Source of the DNA: Psilocybe azurescens
Lineage: Eukaryota; Basidiomycota; Agaricomycetes; Agaricales; Agrocybaceae
Assembly (NCBI GenBank): GCA_023853785.1
Contig: JAJIRX010000681.1
Location: forward strand, 248,001 to 312,000
Length of the DNA: 64,000 nt
Direction: 5' to 3'
In this document: piece by piece, positions 24,130 through 35,217 of the stretch
Layout of the letters: every line of letters begins with the position of its first letter
How positions within the stretch are numbered: position 1 is the first letter of the stretch
Position numbers and translations under genes: made by a program
Notes under the pieces: generated by a model
What the model saw: only the letters and a program-made list of their open reading frames with translations
The model's database searches: none
Told to the model about the DNA's origin: nothing

Positions 24130-25335
24130 TTATAACGTTGATTCCTCTGGTAAGACGGATTTCAGCTCAACGAGGGTTCGGAGCATTGAAATGGCCGCTG
24201 TCTTTACGTCTAGCTGACGCCCCAGGGTCTCCAAATAGCCATTGATGTATTCGATTTCAGTTGTCCTTCCACGTCGAATATCTTGCAGCATAGATGAAAT
24301 ATTGCCTTGAGTAAGGGAGGCCACCTGAAGCACGTCCTTCTTCAGAGATTCGCCCGATAACGAGTTCGAAAACCGGGGTATTTTGATTTCTGTGGTGTCT
24401 ACGCCTCGTTCCTCGAGGTCTCGTATGCGTTGATCGATATCTGACCTGTGTTGTGCAGCAAAGACCGAAGAAGCTTCCCTACAGACCTGTTCAAGAATAT
24501 CACAAGCTGACTGGTGATTAAAAGGTCGCCATTCTTGCATCCCATTATCGATGTAAGAGGGTTAAGGACCGCGTTTACAACCACCTTTCTTTTCATCGCC
24601 AGATCCATTTCAGAAAAGGGTATCCAAGAAATATTCAGGGATTTGGTGAGAAGTAATACAGCTATGGTTTCTCGTAAGGACTTGTATTCCATAAAATCTG
24701 GATCTGTAGGTCGAGCAATGTCGGAAAGCCGCAGCCTACGCTCTTCGGCGGGAAGTTCAGGATCGTAAAGGCCTGCTTCATAGTCTCGCTCACGATCGGG
24801 AGGGTATCCCAAATTCGATGGATCCTAGACCAGCATGATGTACACGGTATGGCTCGGTCAGAAAGGCACCATGTGTATTTGAGGCCATGATGAAATGTGG
24901 ACGTTGTGTTGGATTGCGAAAAACTTCATTGAGGAGACGTTCGTAGATCCCCATGCCATTTTGCATTAGAACGATGGTCGAGTTCGGCGAAAGTCTGGGT
25001 GCAAGGCTCGCGATAGCATTGACTGTATGTTGGGCTTTGATTGCAACGACAAGAGGGAATCAATGGGGGTACGCAGTGAAGGGCTGAGATAGGGAATAGA
25101 AGTAGGGTGTGGTGGTAATTTCGGGCTTTCCATAAAGTCTTCATGTAAAAAAATTTTCTTGACTTGTTATAGTACCAGCATGTTCAACTTCTATTGACCC
25201 TCTCCTCAGAAAATCCAAACGATGACTATGTGTTTTATGAATGAGGCTGATAATATGTGAGGCTGGAAGAATTTGACGGATATGATGCGCAAGAAGACAG
25301 CCTATAGGGCCCATGCCGAGAATATGGAGATGCAT
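24130..25335 (-). CDS. Ketopantoate reductase family (ApbA/PanE-like) oxidoreductase
   Basis: The N-terminus MHLHILGMGPIGCLLAHHIR contains the GxGxxG nucleotide-binding loop of a Rossmann fold. The middle holds VAIKAQHTVNAI and the typical STIVLMQNGMGIYERLL and HFIMASNTHGAFL blocks. The C-terminal domain has AVLNPLTSIMGCKNGDL, then VASLTQGNISSMLQDIRRGRTTEIEYINGYL, the substrate and dimer region of 2-dehydropantoate 2-reductases. The enzyme would reduce ketopantoate to pantoate with NADPH in pantothenate and CoA synthesis, although fungi carry several paralogues of unknown substrate. Frame breaks are visible at A7 25147-25153 and A4 24520-24523 (short) and at about 24808-24813 (one extra), plus one near 25050. 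The number of breaks in one gene is the highest in the window. Confidence 0.85.
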
Positions 25336-25859
25336 GTTTAGGAATGGATATGAACTATTGGTCGCGTCTCATATGACCTCAAAGCGAGCCTAGCAGAAAA
25401 CCATGTTAGTGTTTAATTCCGTTTGATTGCAACAAAGACATTACAGATCAAATGGAAAAGGGAAGCAGAAGATGAGATAGTATTATATCTAGTTTGAAGT
25501 GACAAACAAGTGCCGATGGCGCTTGAGGAGGGTAAAGTAAACCTCAGCTCTGTTACTTTAGGCTCATCAGAATATTAACTCAAGTCACATGATGTGGCAC
25601 ATGCGGGCCGGCGAGGAAATTGATTTAAAATTATTCTTTTCTGCAGGTTGGGGCACTGTCGAAATCCAGTCACGGTGGAGTGGAGTCGGAAGCGCAGAGA
25701 GGCTTGTTCCAGATTATTCCACGTCACCTCCGTTATGCTTTGCTGCGGTCAAATGATTCGCAATTGCTGTGCCGTTCCCGCAGCGCAAGCGGGAGTTTAA
25801 ATGAAATGTATATGAAGCGCCTAGATTTACCCCACACTGAGTTTGCCCATCTCGCAAAC
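25336..25859. promoter_or_regulatory. Intergenic region with divergent promoters
   Basis: This 524-bp gap separates the ketopantoate-reductase-like gene and the PB1 gene, which are divergently transcribed. An in-frame open extension of the PB1 gene starts at 25680, but the extra 60 residues do not resemble the PB1 fold, so I use the internal ATG at 25860 and treat the extension as 5' untranslated or promoter sequence. Confidence 0.4.
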
Positions 25860-28224
25860 ATGTCTCCCATCCACTTCAAACTAGTCAAGTCTGACGGTCA
25901 TACTCGACGCGTCACATTTCCGAACTTGCCTTCTTGGCACGAGCTTGCCTCCAAACTTCACGATCTCTATGACATCCCCCTCGACAAAGTCGGCGTCTCC
26001 TACGTTGACAACGACAACGACGAGATAACAGCCAGCTCCGACGAAGAACTTCAGGATTTCTATCAGACCTCTCACCAACCCGGAAAACCCTTTAAATTCA
26101 AAGTCTTGGATTTGTCTCTTCCTCCAGATAACGCTCAGTCCGAGCCCTTCCCTCCAATCTCCCCTTCCAACCGAAATACCTTTGGCCAAAACACTGACAC
26201 CATGAATTTATCCGATTGGCAGCGGTTCACTGTCGCGGAGTACTTGGATAGCACATCCGACGGACCTCACGCCTTTGTCGAAATCGTCAATAGCGATGTT
26301 AGTGGCTTTGTAAAGGACCAGGACGATGCTACCAACGCTGATTCAGAAGATGGACAATCCACTATACAGCCTGCATTCATCGACAAAGGCAAGCAGAAGG
26401 CGTCTTCTCTTGGAGCATCATCTACCGCTTCGGTGCTAGAGGCTGAGGCTTCACGGAAATATCCCGTCCATGTCTTGAATCATGCTCATTCCAGAAGTCC
26501 CGACGTCGTTAATTCTCAAGGTGAAACAGCGGTTCATAACACACCGAAAGTCCAAACAGGTGTTCTGAATGTGCCTACCGACGAGAATAGTTCTCATGAT
26601 GACCCACCTTTGCCCACGATCGAGACTCCTCGATCTAATGCTTCTGCGACCCTTACAAACGATATCGCGACTCTCCTTTCTACCCTTACCAACGTAATAT
26701 CATCTCATCCGGAATTATCTGAAGGCGTTCGCAACATCGTACATAACGCAGCAAGCGGCACATATTGGCAAGCCCATCGAGCGGCCTTGTCGCAAGTTGC
26801 CAACGATATGCAGCAGGCCACTGGCAACTTCGAACAAGAGGCAGCGCAGAGAGTATCTGAATCCCTCGGCAACATTTTTCGTTCTTTCTCCCAGGTAACT
26901 GGTGATGCGAATGGGACTGGGAATGCTCCTCAGCAGCCTACTCCGGCACCCGAGGGCCAGCGACCCTTCTCTTGGTATCAATCTCCATTACCAGGTAGCA
27001 GACATCCATGGGGCCGTAGGTACACAACTGGGTTTGACTCTCACCGTTTCCCTCCTTGGTATATCTCACCGCGGTTTGAAAGGGGACATCCGGTGTATGG
27101 GCCCCCTCTGTCTCCTGGTCCGCCGCCACCACCGCCTCCTGGCCCATTTCCTGGCCCTGGATACTCTGTCAACAATGGCTCTTTCCCCCTTTCTTTTCTT
27201 ACCCACCACCACCACCACCACCACCACCTCATTTCCACCATGTAAATGTCCCACCTTTACCCCGTGAAGCTGTCCCCCGGTGTCCTTCACCCCCTCCTGG
27301 TCTCTTCTCCGAGGATGCAGTTCCAAATGATGAGCCCGTAAATGGACCGGCGCCTGGAGATCCACCCTCTCCTCCGCAACGGCCAGTGGATGAACACCCA
27401 GACGCTCGAGACCCACCTCCACCTTTTAGTGGAGGACATTTCCACGGACATCGTGGTCGCCACCTCTTTGGTGCGAACCTCCATAGACATCATGGACCCT
27501 CCTCTGCTGGCGAGGCAGAAGACGTGCCCAATATCATTACTTCAACGTTGCATTATCCCAGCCGTGGGCCTTTGTATTCGAACCCCTTTATGCCGCACCC
27601 TCACAATCCTGACCAGTCTTCATCCAAACCAACTCCTCAGCAATTGCGAGCTCAGGTCGAAGACTCCAAGCGTGTCTACAAAGAGCATAAGGAAATGTAC
27701 CGACGGGAACGTGAACAACGCAAAAACGATAAAGGGGGACATATACACGATGACAACGCCGATATTTTCTCTACTAACCCTTTTAGCTGGTGAGACGAGC
27801 CAGGGGCCCTCCCATATTGTTAGCAAAGCTTGGGGATCCTACCCTCAGCTAGAGATGTATAGTAGCGGACCAAGACGACATAATACTCATCCAGGACACG
27901 GGACGACCTCTAGAGATGACCTGACCGCCCGTGCACAATCTCGTATCGCTAGAAGACTGTCAGACGTGAGTGTCATTTTTTTAGTAGATGGAGAACTCTC
28001 ACCGAATAACATTGCAGATGGGTTTCTCGGAGAATTCGCACCCTAATCTCCCAGACAAGATAAAGGCACAAATGCAATCAAAGAAGGTAATTACAAAGGA
28101 GGAAGAAGACGACATTGTTACGAATTTGTTGGAGGAGCTCCTTGCTCTGGCCTCCAAGTCCCCCGTTGCTGCCTCTGGGTCTAGTGCCAAGGACAAAGCT
28201 CATAATGAAAGCTGGGGTCTTTGA
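25860..28224 (+). CDS. PB1-domain protein with Pro-rich middle and UBA-like C-terminus
   Basis: The start MSPIHFKLVKSDGHTRRVTF begins a PB1 domain; the acidic OPCA loop DNDNDEITASSDEELQDF is clear at about residues 48-65. A long disordered region follows, with an amphipathic section (NDIATLLSTLTNVISSHPEL) and a very Pro/His-rich part that includes the CCA repeat. The C-terminus has a charged helix (AQVEDSKRVYKEHKEMYRR), then LSDMGFSENSHPNLPDKIKA, which looks like the first helix of a UBA domain, and ends in an acidic helix. PB1 plus UBA is the outline of p62/NBR1-type selective autophagy receptors; no ZZ finger is visible. That role is inference. The C5 run 27185-27189 is one base short, and the joint near 27790 may be a short intron or an indel. 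Confidence 0.65.
27203..27228. repeat. (CCA)n microsatellite in the PB1-protein gene
   Basis: An uninterrupted CCA trinucleotide tract of about 8-9 units. It reads poly-Pro in the frame of the downstream exon and poly-His in the frame of the upstream exon, so the reading frame changes just before it. Confidence 0.9.
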
Positions 28225-29667
28225 ACGAATCCTGTGAGTAGGGAGGAGACGCACCGGTCTTTCGTTGTATTGTGATGATTCTTCGAATGTTTTAACGAGG
28301 CATAAGTAAACACGGTTATCCAAATGTAGTGTAGTACGGTAAATATTTAAGTTAGTATATTGACGGTCGATCCGCGTTGTATGTAATGTTATCTCGTCAT
28401 TTATCTCGTCATCACAGGTAAATGTTCCTGAACCGGTAAATCAACGTCGTCGCGTTCTGAAATTGGAGGACGCGACGCCTTTGTTATGTGATGATGTGAA
28501 GAAAGGGTTGGGTCGGTTATCATTCTTATGTCTGGAAAAGTGTGAGCCTCATGTGTTTGTTTAATGGCAATTTCCGAATATTCCTTGCTCAATGTACAAG
28601 GGTCAGACAAGGTCTCCCGATAACACACTCGGCACTTTTGCCAACGACAATGTACTTCGGATGCGCACAAGACTAGGGCTGATAAAGAAGACCGGACCAA
28701 GTTTCGGCCACTTGAGCCACACTGTCAGGCTACATGCAGATCTGGGTCTTTTCATCGCTATAAATCTTTGATTCTGCGAGTGTGCTTTTGCTGCAAGACC
28801 TGATGGGTGTATGCTTGCGATGCTTTCCCCTGGATGCCTATGACCTTGCTGGCTTGATTGTCGGTTTTTATCGTGCTCGGGCAATCATTCGCGTTGTGGT
28901 CGCGATTGTCTAGATCAGGACATGATGATGGTCCGGAGACCTATAAATTTTTCCTTTGTCCTCGCGCTCATGCTTTTGCTCTTGTATCAGGCAGTCTTTC
29001 CCCATACACTTAAAGGTTGACAGGAGCAAATGTGGGTAACCACTTCGGATCGCGCCGACGCGAATGTGTCGGAACGGATGGGACCTTTCATGGTCCATAA
29101 TTGTCACCATGGAACATTTGGCAGAGACCAGAAGAATACAGCCTCGTTTATTCGACCCGCCGTTTGTTTTCTACTCCGGTCAAAGGAGTCTTCGACGCTA
29201 TTTAAACAGCATCGGTCTTCAAAACGTATCAAACCACGCTCTTTTCTCCCCAGATTTCGCTCCCGCGACTCCTCCTCACCAATACCCTCAGAAAGTCGTG
29301 TATCGGTCGCGACATCTCTTTCTTTGCCAGGAAATCCATGAACTTCAAGCGTTTATTGAAGTTTGAAGTTATTAAGAATAAAATTGTACGTTTATACTTT
29401 GGTATTGTGGGCGTCAGTTTATATATGGTAAATGACACGCTTTGACTTCGGCCACAAGACCGTGACGAACGTAATCGATAGCGAAGCCACCGCAACTGTT
29501 CTGCAGATTAGCTCCGCATTGTTCTGTCGTTTCTTTTCTTCTTCGACTTCAATAGTAATTTTTTCCTCGTCGTCCTTGCCGTGCTTGAGCGTCGATATTC
29601 TTACATATTTCTCTGTATGGCGTTTCTCCATGTATGACTCGTATACTGACTACTAAAATAGCCTCCC
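28225..29667. other. 1.4-kb stretch without a confident gene
   Basis: It contains the 3' flank of the PB1 gene and the promoter of the F-box gene. A CCTATAAATTT sequence near 28940 resembles a TATA box. An ATG at 29109 opens 85 codons (MEHLAETRRIQPRLF...) that look mildly protein-like, but nothing identifies it; it is given as a separate low-confidence entry. Confidence 0.4.
29109..29366 (+). CDS. Possible small ORF, hypothetical
   Basis: A single-exon frame of 85 codons starting MEHLAETRRIQPRLFDPPFV and ending ELQAFIEV, about 160 bp downstream of a TATA-like sequence. Composition is balanced and aromatic-rich, which is mildly suggestive of coding. I recognise no domain. It may be a chance frame. 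Confidence 0.2.
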   Translation: MEHLAETRRIQPRLFDPPFVFYSGQRSLRRYLNSIGLQNVSNHALFSPDFAPATPPHQYPQKVVYRSRHLFLCQEIHELQAFIEV

Positions 29668-31588
29668 ATGGATGTCGCCGACACTGACGGCAGCTCCGGC
29701 GATACGCACTCTGTCGCGTCGTCTTCATCTTCATCCATCACATCTGGAGAGAGTCACTCAAATGATCAGAACCCATCCAACGAATCGCGAGGATCAGCCC
29801 TCCTTGCTACTCAGTCCACCTCTTCCTCGATCTCTGCACCAAATGCAGTGGCCTCTTCCTCTTCCGGGTTTTCATCTCAAGTCATAACTGGAGGTCAACG
29901 TTTACGTGTTGCGCCTTCGAGTATTCCTGGACGACATCTCACGGCAAACGCACTCACAGTGCCTCCTGGCGCCAACCCGTATCAGCACTACCGGGCAGTG
30001 GCCACTCACTACGAAAGGCAGATTACAAGAGATTGGGCCCCTAAGCCCTTGTCGCCAGAGGAGATCCTATTCTATCGAAACGCTACACTGCGACGATTGG
30101 ATAGAATACATACATTGGAGGCAGAGCAAATGCGCCACCCTCGTCCCATCACCAAGATAGAGCAGGCGTTGTTCATGGCACGCTTGGATTACAGAATACG
30201 GTTCTACCGCATTTTCAGGATCAATGACCTTCCGACAGAGATTTTGACTAACATCTTCCACTTAGTGGCCTGGTCTGCCCCCGACCCACGAGCAGCCGTT
30301 TCGGCAAGATTGTGGCTCACCTCTACATGTCGCCACTGGAGAACAGTCGCCATAGAAGATTCTACACTTTGGAATGCGATATGGTTCCGAAAACCACCCA
30401 ACTTCAATCAAGCTTATACCTGGTTCGAACGAGCCGGAAATTCAGCGATAGATATCCGCATCAACGACACCGCCGAGCAACCTCTAACTCTCGAGTCAAC
30501 ATCCCAGTTAATCGGTCGCTTGTTCGAGAAACTCTCTAATATTCGCGTGTTGATTATCGTCGTTCAGGATTGGGATCCAGCATTGTTTATTATCCACGCC
30601 CTTCGTCGAGTGGCGCAGGAAAACTTGCCCATGGTCATGGAACGCTTTGAACTTCATCGCGCAGGATCGGCATATGTGCAAATAGGAACGGGATACGAGC
30701 CCAGCTTTTATTCTCAAACTGTCCCTCTGTTTGGTGGCGTAACAGTGCCTTCATTTCGATATCTGTCTTTGAATGGCGTACATGTTGATTGGAAGAACTC
30801 GCCCCTAGTTAACCTCAACGCCTTTGATATTCGTCGCATGCCCCTTGAAAGGGTCCCTACTCTTGAGCGATTTAGGACCATTTTGAAGAATTCCCCTAAT
30901 TTGACCAAGATGATCATGGATGGGGCTGGTCCACAATGGCCGAAGTCGCTGAGCGATGTTACTGGCCTGCTTCCAATCGCTCTCCCTATGTTGAAAGTCC
31001 TCGTTATAGGAGACTTCAGCGTAAACTACGGAACATATCTAGTGGCGCAATTTTCTGCCCCGAACGTCCTGGACTTCACACTCATGAACCTGCTCGGCGA
31101 AGATTGTTCTCCATTTTTCAATCGCCTGACCTCCAACTTACCTTCAATACGAACGCTAACCATCCATACCGCCGAGATTACCAATGAACAATCTGCGATA
31201 GCGATCTTCAAATGGCTACGCACGGTACCACATCTAACCTATTTGCGCGTTATTAATGTCCGCCAGTCTTTCCTCAACCTGTTACTATTCGATTCGCAGC
31301 TAATGCGCCCAGCCGTATCTTCGACTAAATCACTCCTGTGCAACCAAACTCGCCTATCTTGAGATTCACTCTGTGGACGTCAGCCTTGTCGCAGTATGGG
31401 CCAAGAAACGAAGATCGCTGGGCTCACCTTTGCGTAAAATCTATATCGGAGCGGAAACATTTTCTTCTCTCACCCAAGAACAGCTTGCACCGCTGAGGGA
31501 AGCCATGCGCACTCCTCAAGGAACTAGTGCCGTCCAAATATTGGCTCATATGCAAAAACCATCCGAGGAAGAAGAGCTCTTGAAATAA
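29668..31588 (+). CDS. F-box protein
   Basis: The start is the ATG at 29668 (MDVADTDGSSGD). The first 90 residues are Ser-rich and disordered. A helical lead follows (PLSPEEILFYRNATLRRLDRIHTLE), then the F-box: INDLPTEILTNIFHLVAW with the downstream WLTSTCRHWRTVAIEDSTLW. The remainder is a leucine-rich, repeat-like sequence (FRYLSLNGVHVDW, FRTILKNSPNLTKMIMDGAG, LTYLRVINVRQSF), the usual arrangement of the large Agaricomycete F-box family. It would act as substrate receptor of an SCF ubiquitin ligase; targets are unknown. Near 31308-31310 one extra base separates the main frame from the last block (AYLEIHSVDVSLVAVWAKKR ... EEEELLK), which ends at 31588. Confidence 0.85.
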
Positions 31589-31748
31589 TAGCCACTTATA
31601 CCGCGTAGTTTATACAACATGTTTTATACTATATAACAAACGAAATATAATGCATCAGATATTACTTGTCGGATTAGAATCAAGATGTATAATGTGTATA
31701 TAGTAAATGCAGTATATTCAACCATATAAAGAGGGCATACAAATTAGT

Positions 31749-34700
31749 TTAGCTTGATACTTTTTTCCGCTTTTTGCCGATTGAAAGCAGGGTAGAAGAG
31801 GGCGAAGGCGAAACAACCACATGACTAGGTTTTTTGGGTGTTTGGCTCAACTTTGCCTTCACAGCTGACAGTTCCACCGATTGACCATTACTGCTTGTCT
31901 CCTTTGGACGGACACCGTTAATTTTTGGGACGGTTTTAGACAGAAGTGTTGGAGTGTCTTCTGAAAGGGGATTACTCAAAGGTCTATGAAGAATAAAAAA
32001 GAGATATCGCACCTGTCAAGCAATACGTTTTGAATAATTTGATAAACGCATCCATTTCTCCTGGAATGGGAACCCGTGAAGTGTGAACAGCGGGGATGTC
32101 TACTTCACTCTCCATAACAATATCTTCCTGGACCAATTCTTCCTGGCTATCCAATGTCGTAGTTTCTCTTGTTGGACGAACAACCAAAAATGGCTTTAAC
32201 GAAGGAACCGAATAACACATCCAACGAGGGAGCCAAAAACACAGGATCGCCAAATACATGATTTTCGCTGGCCTTTCTTTGAATGAAAGCAGTTTGAGGC
32301 AGTTCTGCGGTACTGTCTGCAAAAGCAGAAACACCGAACATATCCTGGAAGATAGTCCTCTTTTGCTGTTGGGGCTCAAAGTTCATCGCTCTAGCAGAGA
32401 AGCCACCGTCCTTGAAAACTGGTTGAGAATCGCCAATCATCACCACTCTCCAGGTGTAGGTCACGCCAACTAGGCTATAACCTGATCGATTTTGGAACGA
32501 GGCCCAAATAACATTTCGGAGCCCAAAAGGAATAGAGCGAATTGACGTTGGCGTACTTGATGACACACTGAAGAGAGCAATCTTCGTTCGATATTCCTCG
32601 CCATCCAAATCAGGCGCGTGAAAGACGGCAAACGTGGCTTCTTTTTGGTGTGGAACTATCTTGTCGATTGCAAGAGGTGTCAAAGTCTGCCAGGCCACTA
32701 GAAAACAGATCAGAGAGAAATTAATGTTGAGCAAAATATCTAATACATACCTTGGCTTCTGATAAGATCCCACACAACAAGCGAATTAGTTCCAGAAGCT
32801 AAAGCATACCGACCATCCGTGCCGATGAAATGAGCCGAATGAATAATTCCGCACTCTGGGGTCGTCAAGGTCTGACGAAGAGAGCGTGATACAGGGTCAT
32901 ATAAAGCAATATGTGCGCCAACTGATACAGCAAAGAGTGATGCGTCAGGAGCCCATGAGACTGTTCCAGGGATTTCCGAACGGAAGTTCAACGTGGCATA
33001 AGAAATCCATGCCTCTAACATACAACGCATAAGTAAAAAGGACAAGGTGAGGTGAAATTGGACTTACCACTTTGTCCAAGAGGCATTTGCTGATTTGAAA
33101 GTTTCCAAACTTTAATTTGCCCGTCCTTTCCTGTTGTGGTGAGATACATGGGCTTCCCACCGAGTGCTCTAGGGCTAAAGCTGATATCAGTGATTTTATG
33201 CGTTCCGTGTGGTCGATCAACACGCGTATTCAAAGCCCAGCTTTCGTGCTTGCTATCCCAGGACCATATCTTCAGATAAACTTCTGATCGGAATCCAGGA
33301 TCTCCCTCTCTGGTATCGATAGTTGCCATCCAGTACCCAGACTCGGAAATGACTACCTTTTCAACTGTGGAAGGTATGACAGGTTTATCATCTCTCCGAG
33401 ATACTCTGTTTGAAGGGGAAACCTCTAATTCGGAGAGAAGAGAGGATGCAGGAAGCGAGTACATCTGTAGGGAGGAGGGGTGGGAAGAAGGCAAGACGAG
33501 GGTTGATGTGAGACGCTGAACAGCTATTGGGGCAATGTTCAACTTTGACGATGACGTCGGTTCATGCGATACAGCTGGATCTGAACAACGGAGTGAAATT
33601 TAATTAAAGGTGACGATAGATGAAAATGTACGAACCAATTTTGATTCTTGAATAACTTCTGATGATTTTGAGGCTAGCTGAGCTAACGAAAGTATAGGTA
33701 GCATCTACAAGGCCCAACAAATATTCTTCTTCACCATTAGCCGGTCTTGAGATAGATATAGTACTAATTGGGGCGCCGAGTCGTGGTATGAACTCCTTTT
33801 TACCTGTCTCCAACTGCCAAATAACCAGTACAGCTTCTTCTCCTCCACTGAGAAGATAAGCACCGTTGGTCGTAAACGACACCGACGATACAGCATGAGC
33901 ATGCCAGTGGAAGGGTCTTGTTTGTGTACGCTTCTCGACATCTCGGACATTGATGGCAAGGTTGTCGTTGAGGCAATACCACAGGCGTATAACACCCTTT
34001 TCGTCTCCAGTAGCAAAGTATTCCTCTGATGGATGGAATGCTAGGCAGGTCAATTTCTCTGGCGACACATATTTGGTAAATCCCAATGATAGAGAATCTG
34101 TCTTCGCGACATAGACTTTGTGTCCAGCAGTGGCAACTAACCAAGCCCCGTTTGGAGAAATCGACAAACCCGTCGGGAATCGCGTTTTTCCTACTGGTAC
34201 AATTCCGCATGGCTTGACTCGTGTGATCGGAAAGTTTTAGAGAGACCTTGAGTATGACGGCGTTGTTGTCTATAATATTTGAATTCAGTTCTGGCGAACA
34301 AATATTCATTGGTAGTACTCACCATGTATGGCCGATTTCTTTCGGTGGCGGGAAGCTGCAACAAAAACATGACCCATAAATTGCTTATGTGCACACATGA
34401 AATGTATCGGCTGTCCAACGTTGATTGTCTGCAAAAGAGTGGCGTTCACGAAATCCCAAATCATTACTCTTCCGTCCAACGTCGCGGTAATTAATTGAAA
34501 CGCATTTTGAGGGTTGATTATGGCGGACGTTATCATGTCAGTGTTGACATTCTCTTTGCCTGAAGATGGCGCGGTCAGGGTAGAGACTACCAATCCAGTG
34601 GTGCTTGAATAAATTTTGACAGTGGAGCCCACAGGCGAGAAAAAGTAACTGGATACTGGTTGAACACCGACTTGGACATATAAATACATAAAATGCTCAC

Positions 34701-34939
34701 CTTCCATCCTTCGTAAAGATAGGTGGAATCCGGCTTGAAGATGGATCCGTAAGGGATGCCCAGTTCCAGGGTGTATCATCGTCCCAACCTCGGCCTTCCC
34801 ATGGTTCGGCGCGAATGGACACTGGAGTCGACTTGGATGTATTTTCCTTGCCCTTTCCTTTGTTCGAGGACTTTTGGGTGTCTTTCTGAGTAAGTGCAGC
34901 AGCGTCAGACTGAGAGGGTTTCGAGGTCGACGCAGCCAT
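31749..34939 (-). CDS. UTP17: WD40 protein, U3 snoRNP/t-UTP subunit UTP17 (NAN1, WDR75)
   Basis: The N-terminus has a Lys/Ser-rich segment, then WNWASLTDPSSSRIPPIF and a string of WD40 blades: YFFSPVGSTVKIYSSTTGL, ATLDGRVMIWDFVNATLL, LTCLAFHPSEEYFATGDEKG, VSFTTNGAYLLSGGEEAVLV, ISFSPRALGGKPMYLTTTGK, VSWAPDASLFAVSVGAHIAL and GRYALASGTNSLVVWDLI. A two-propeller WD40 protein with this order matches UTP17/WDR75, part of the t-UTP complex that links rRNA transcription to pre-18S processing in the nucleolus. The Lys-rich tail (IGKKRKKVSS) is consistent with nucleolar location. Frame breaks are visible at 34203-34204 and near 32190 (one extra base each). The intron before the last exon is about 48 nt. 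Start ATG is at 34939. Confidence 0.87.
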
Positions 34940-35217
34940 TTGGTGCGGCCTTTCAAGCCTGTGTGTTCATAATACGATTAAAAAAGTGGGCCAAACAATC
35001 ACACAAACAATTGCTTAAAGCGGGTTCAGTTAAGTTACCGATCAAAATCTAAAGTTATCATACAGCATACCGACCTAAATCATCGTTCACGGTCTGTGTA
35101 AGTACTTTGCACAAAATAAAGGTATTTTTCATTGAGATGCAACGAATACTATTGATCAATAAGTACTCCCGTTGAGTCAAGGAAATGCTCATGAAGGAAT
35201 ACAAAGGTCAAGAACTG

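Noticed and set aside
29419..29631. A minus-strand 70-codon frame with a charged start and hydrophobic end, just upstream of the F-box gene.
   Set aside because: It has no recognisable domain or splice signals, and lies in the probable promoter of the F-box gene.
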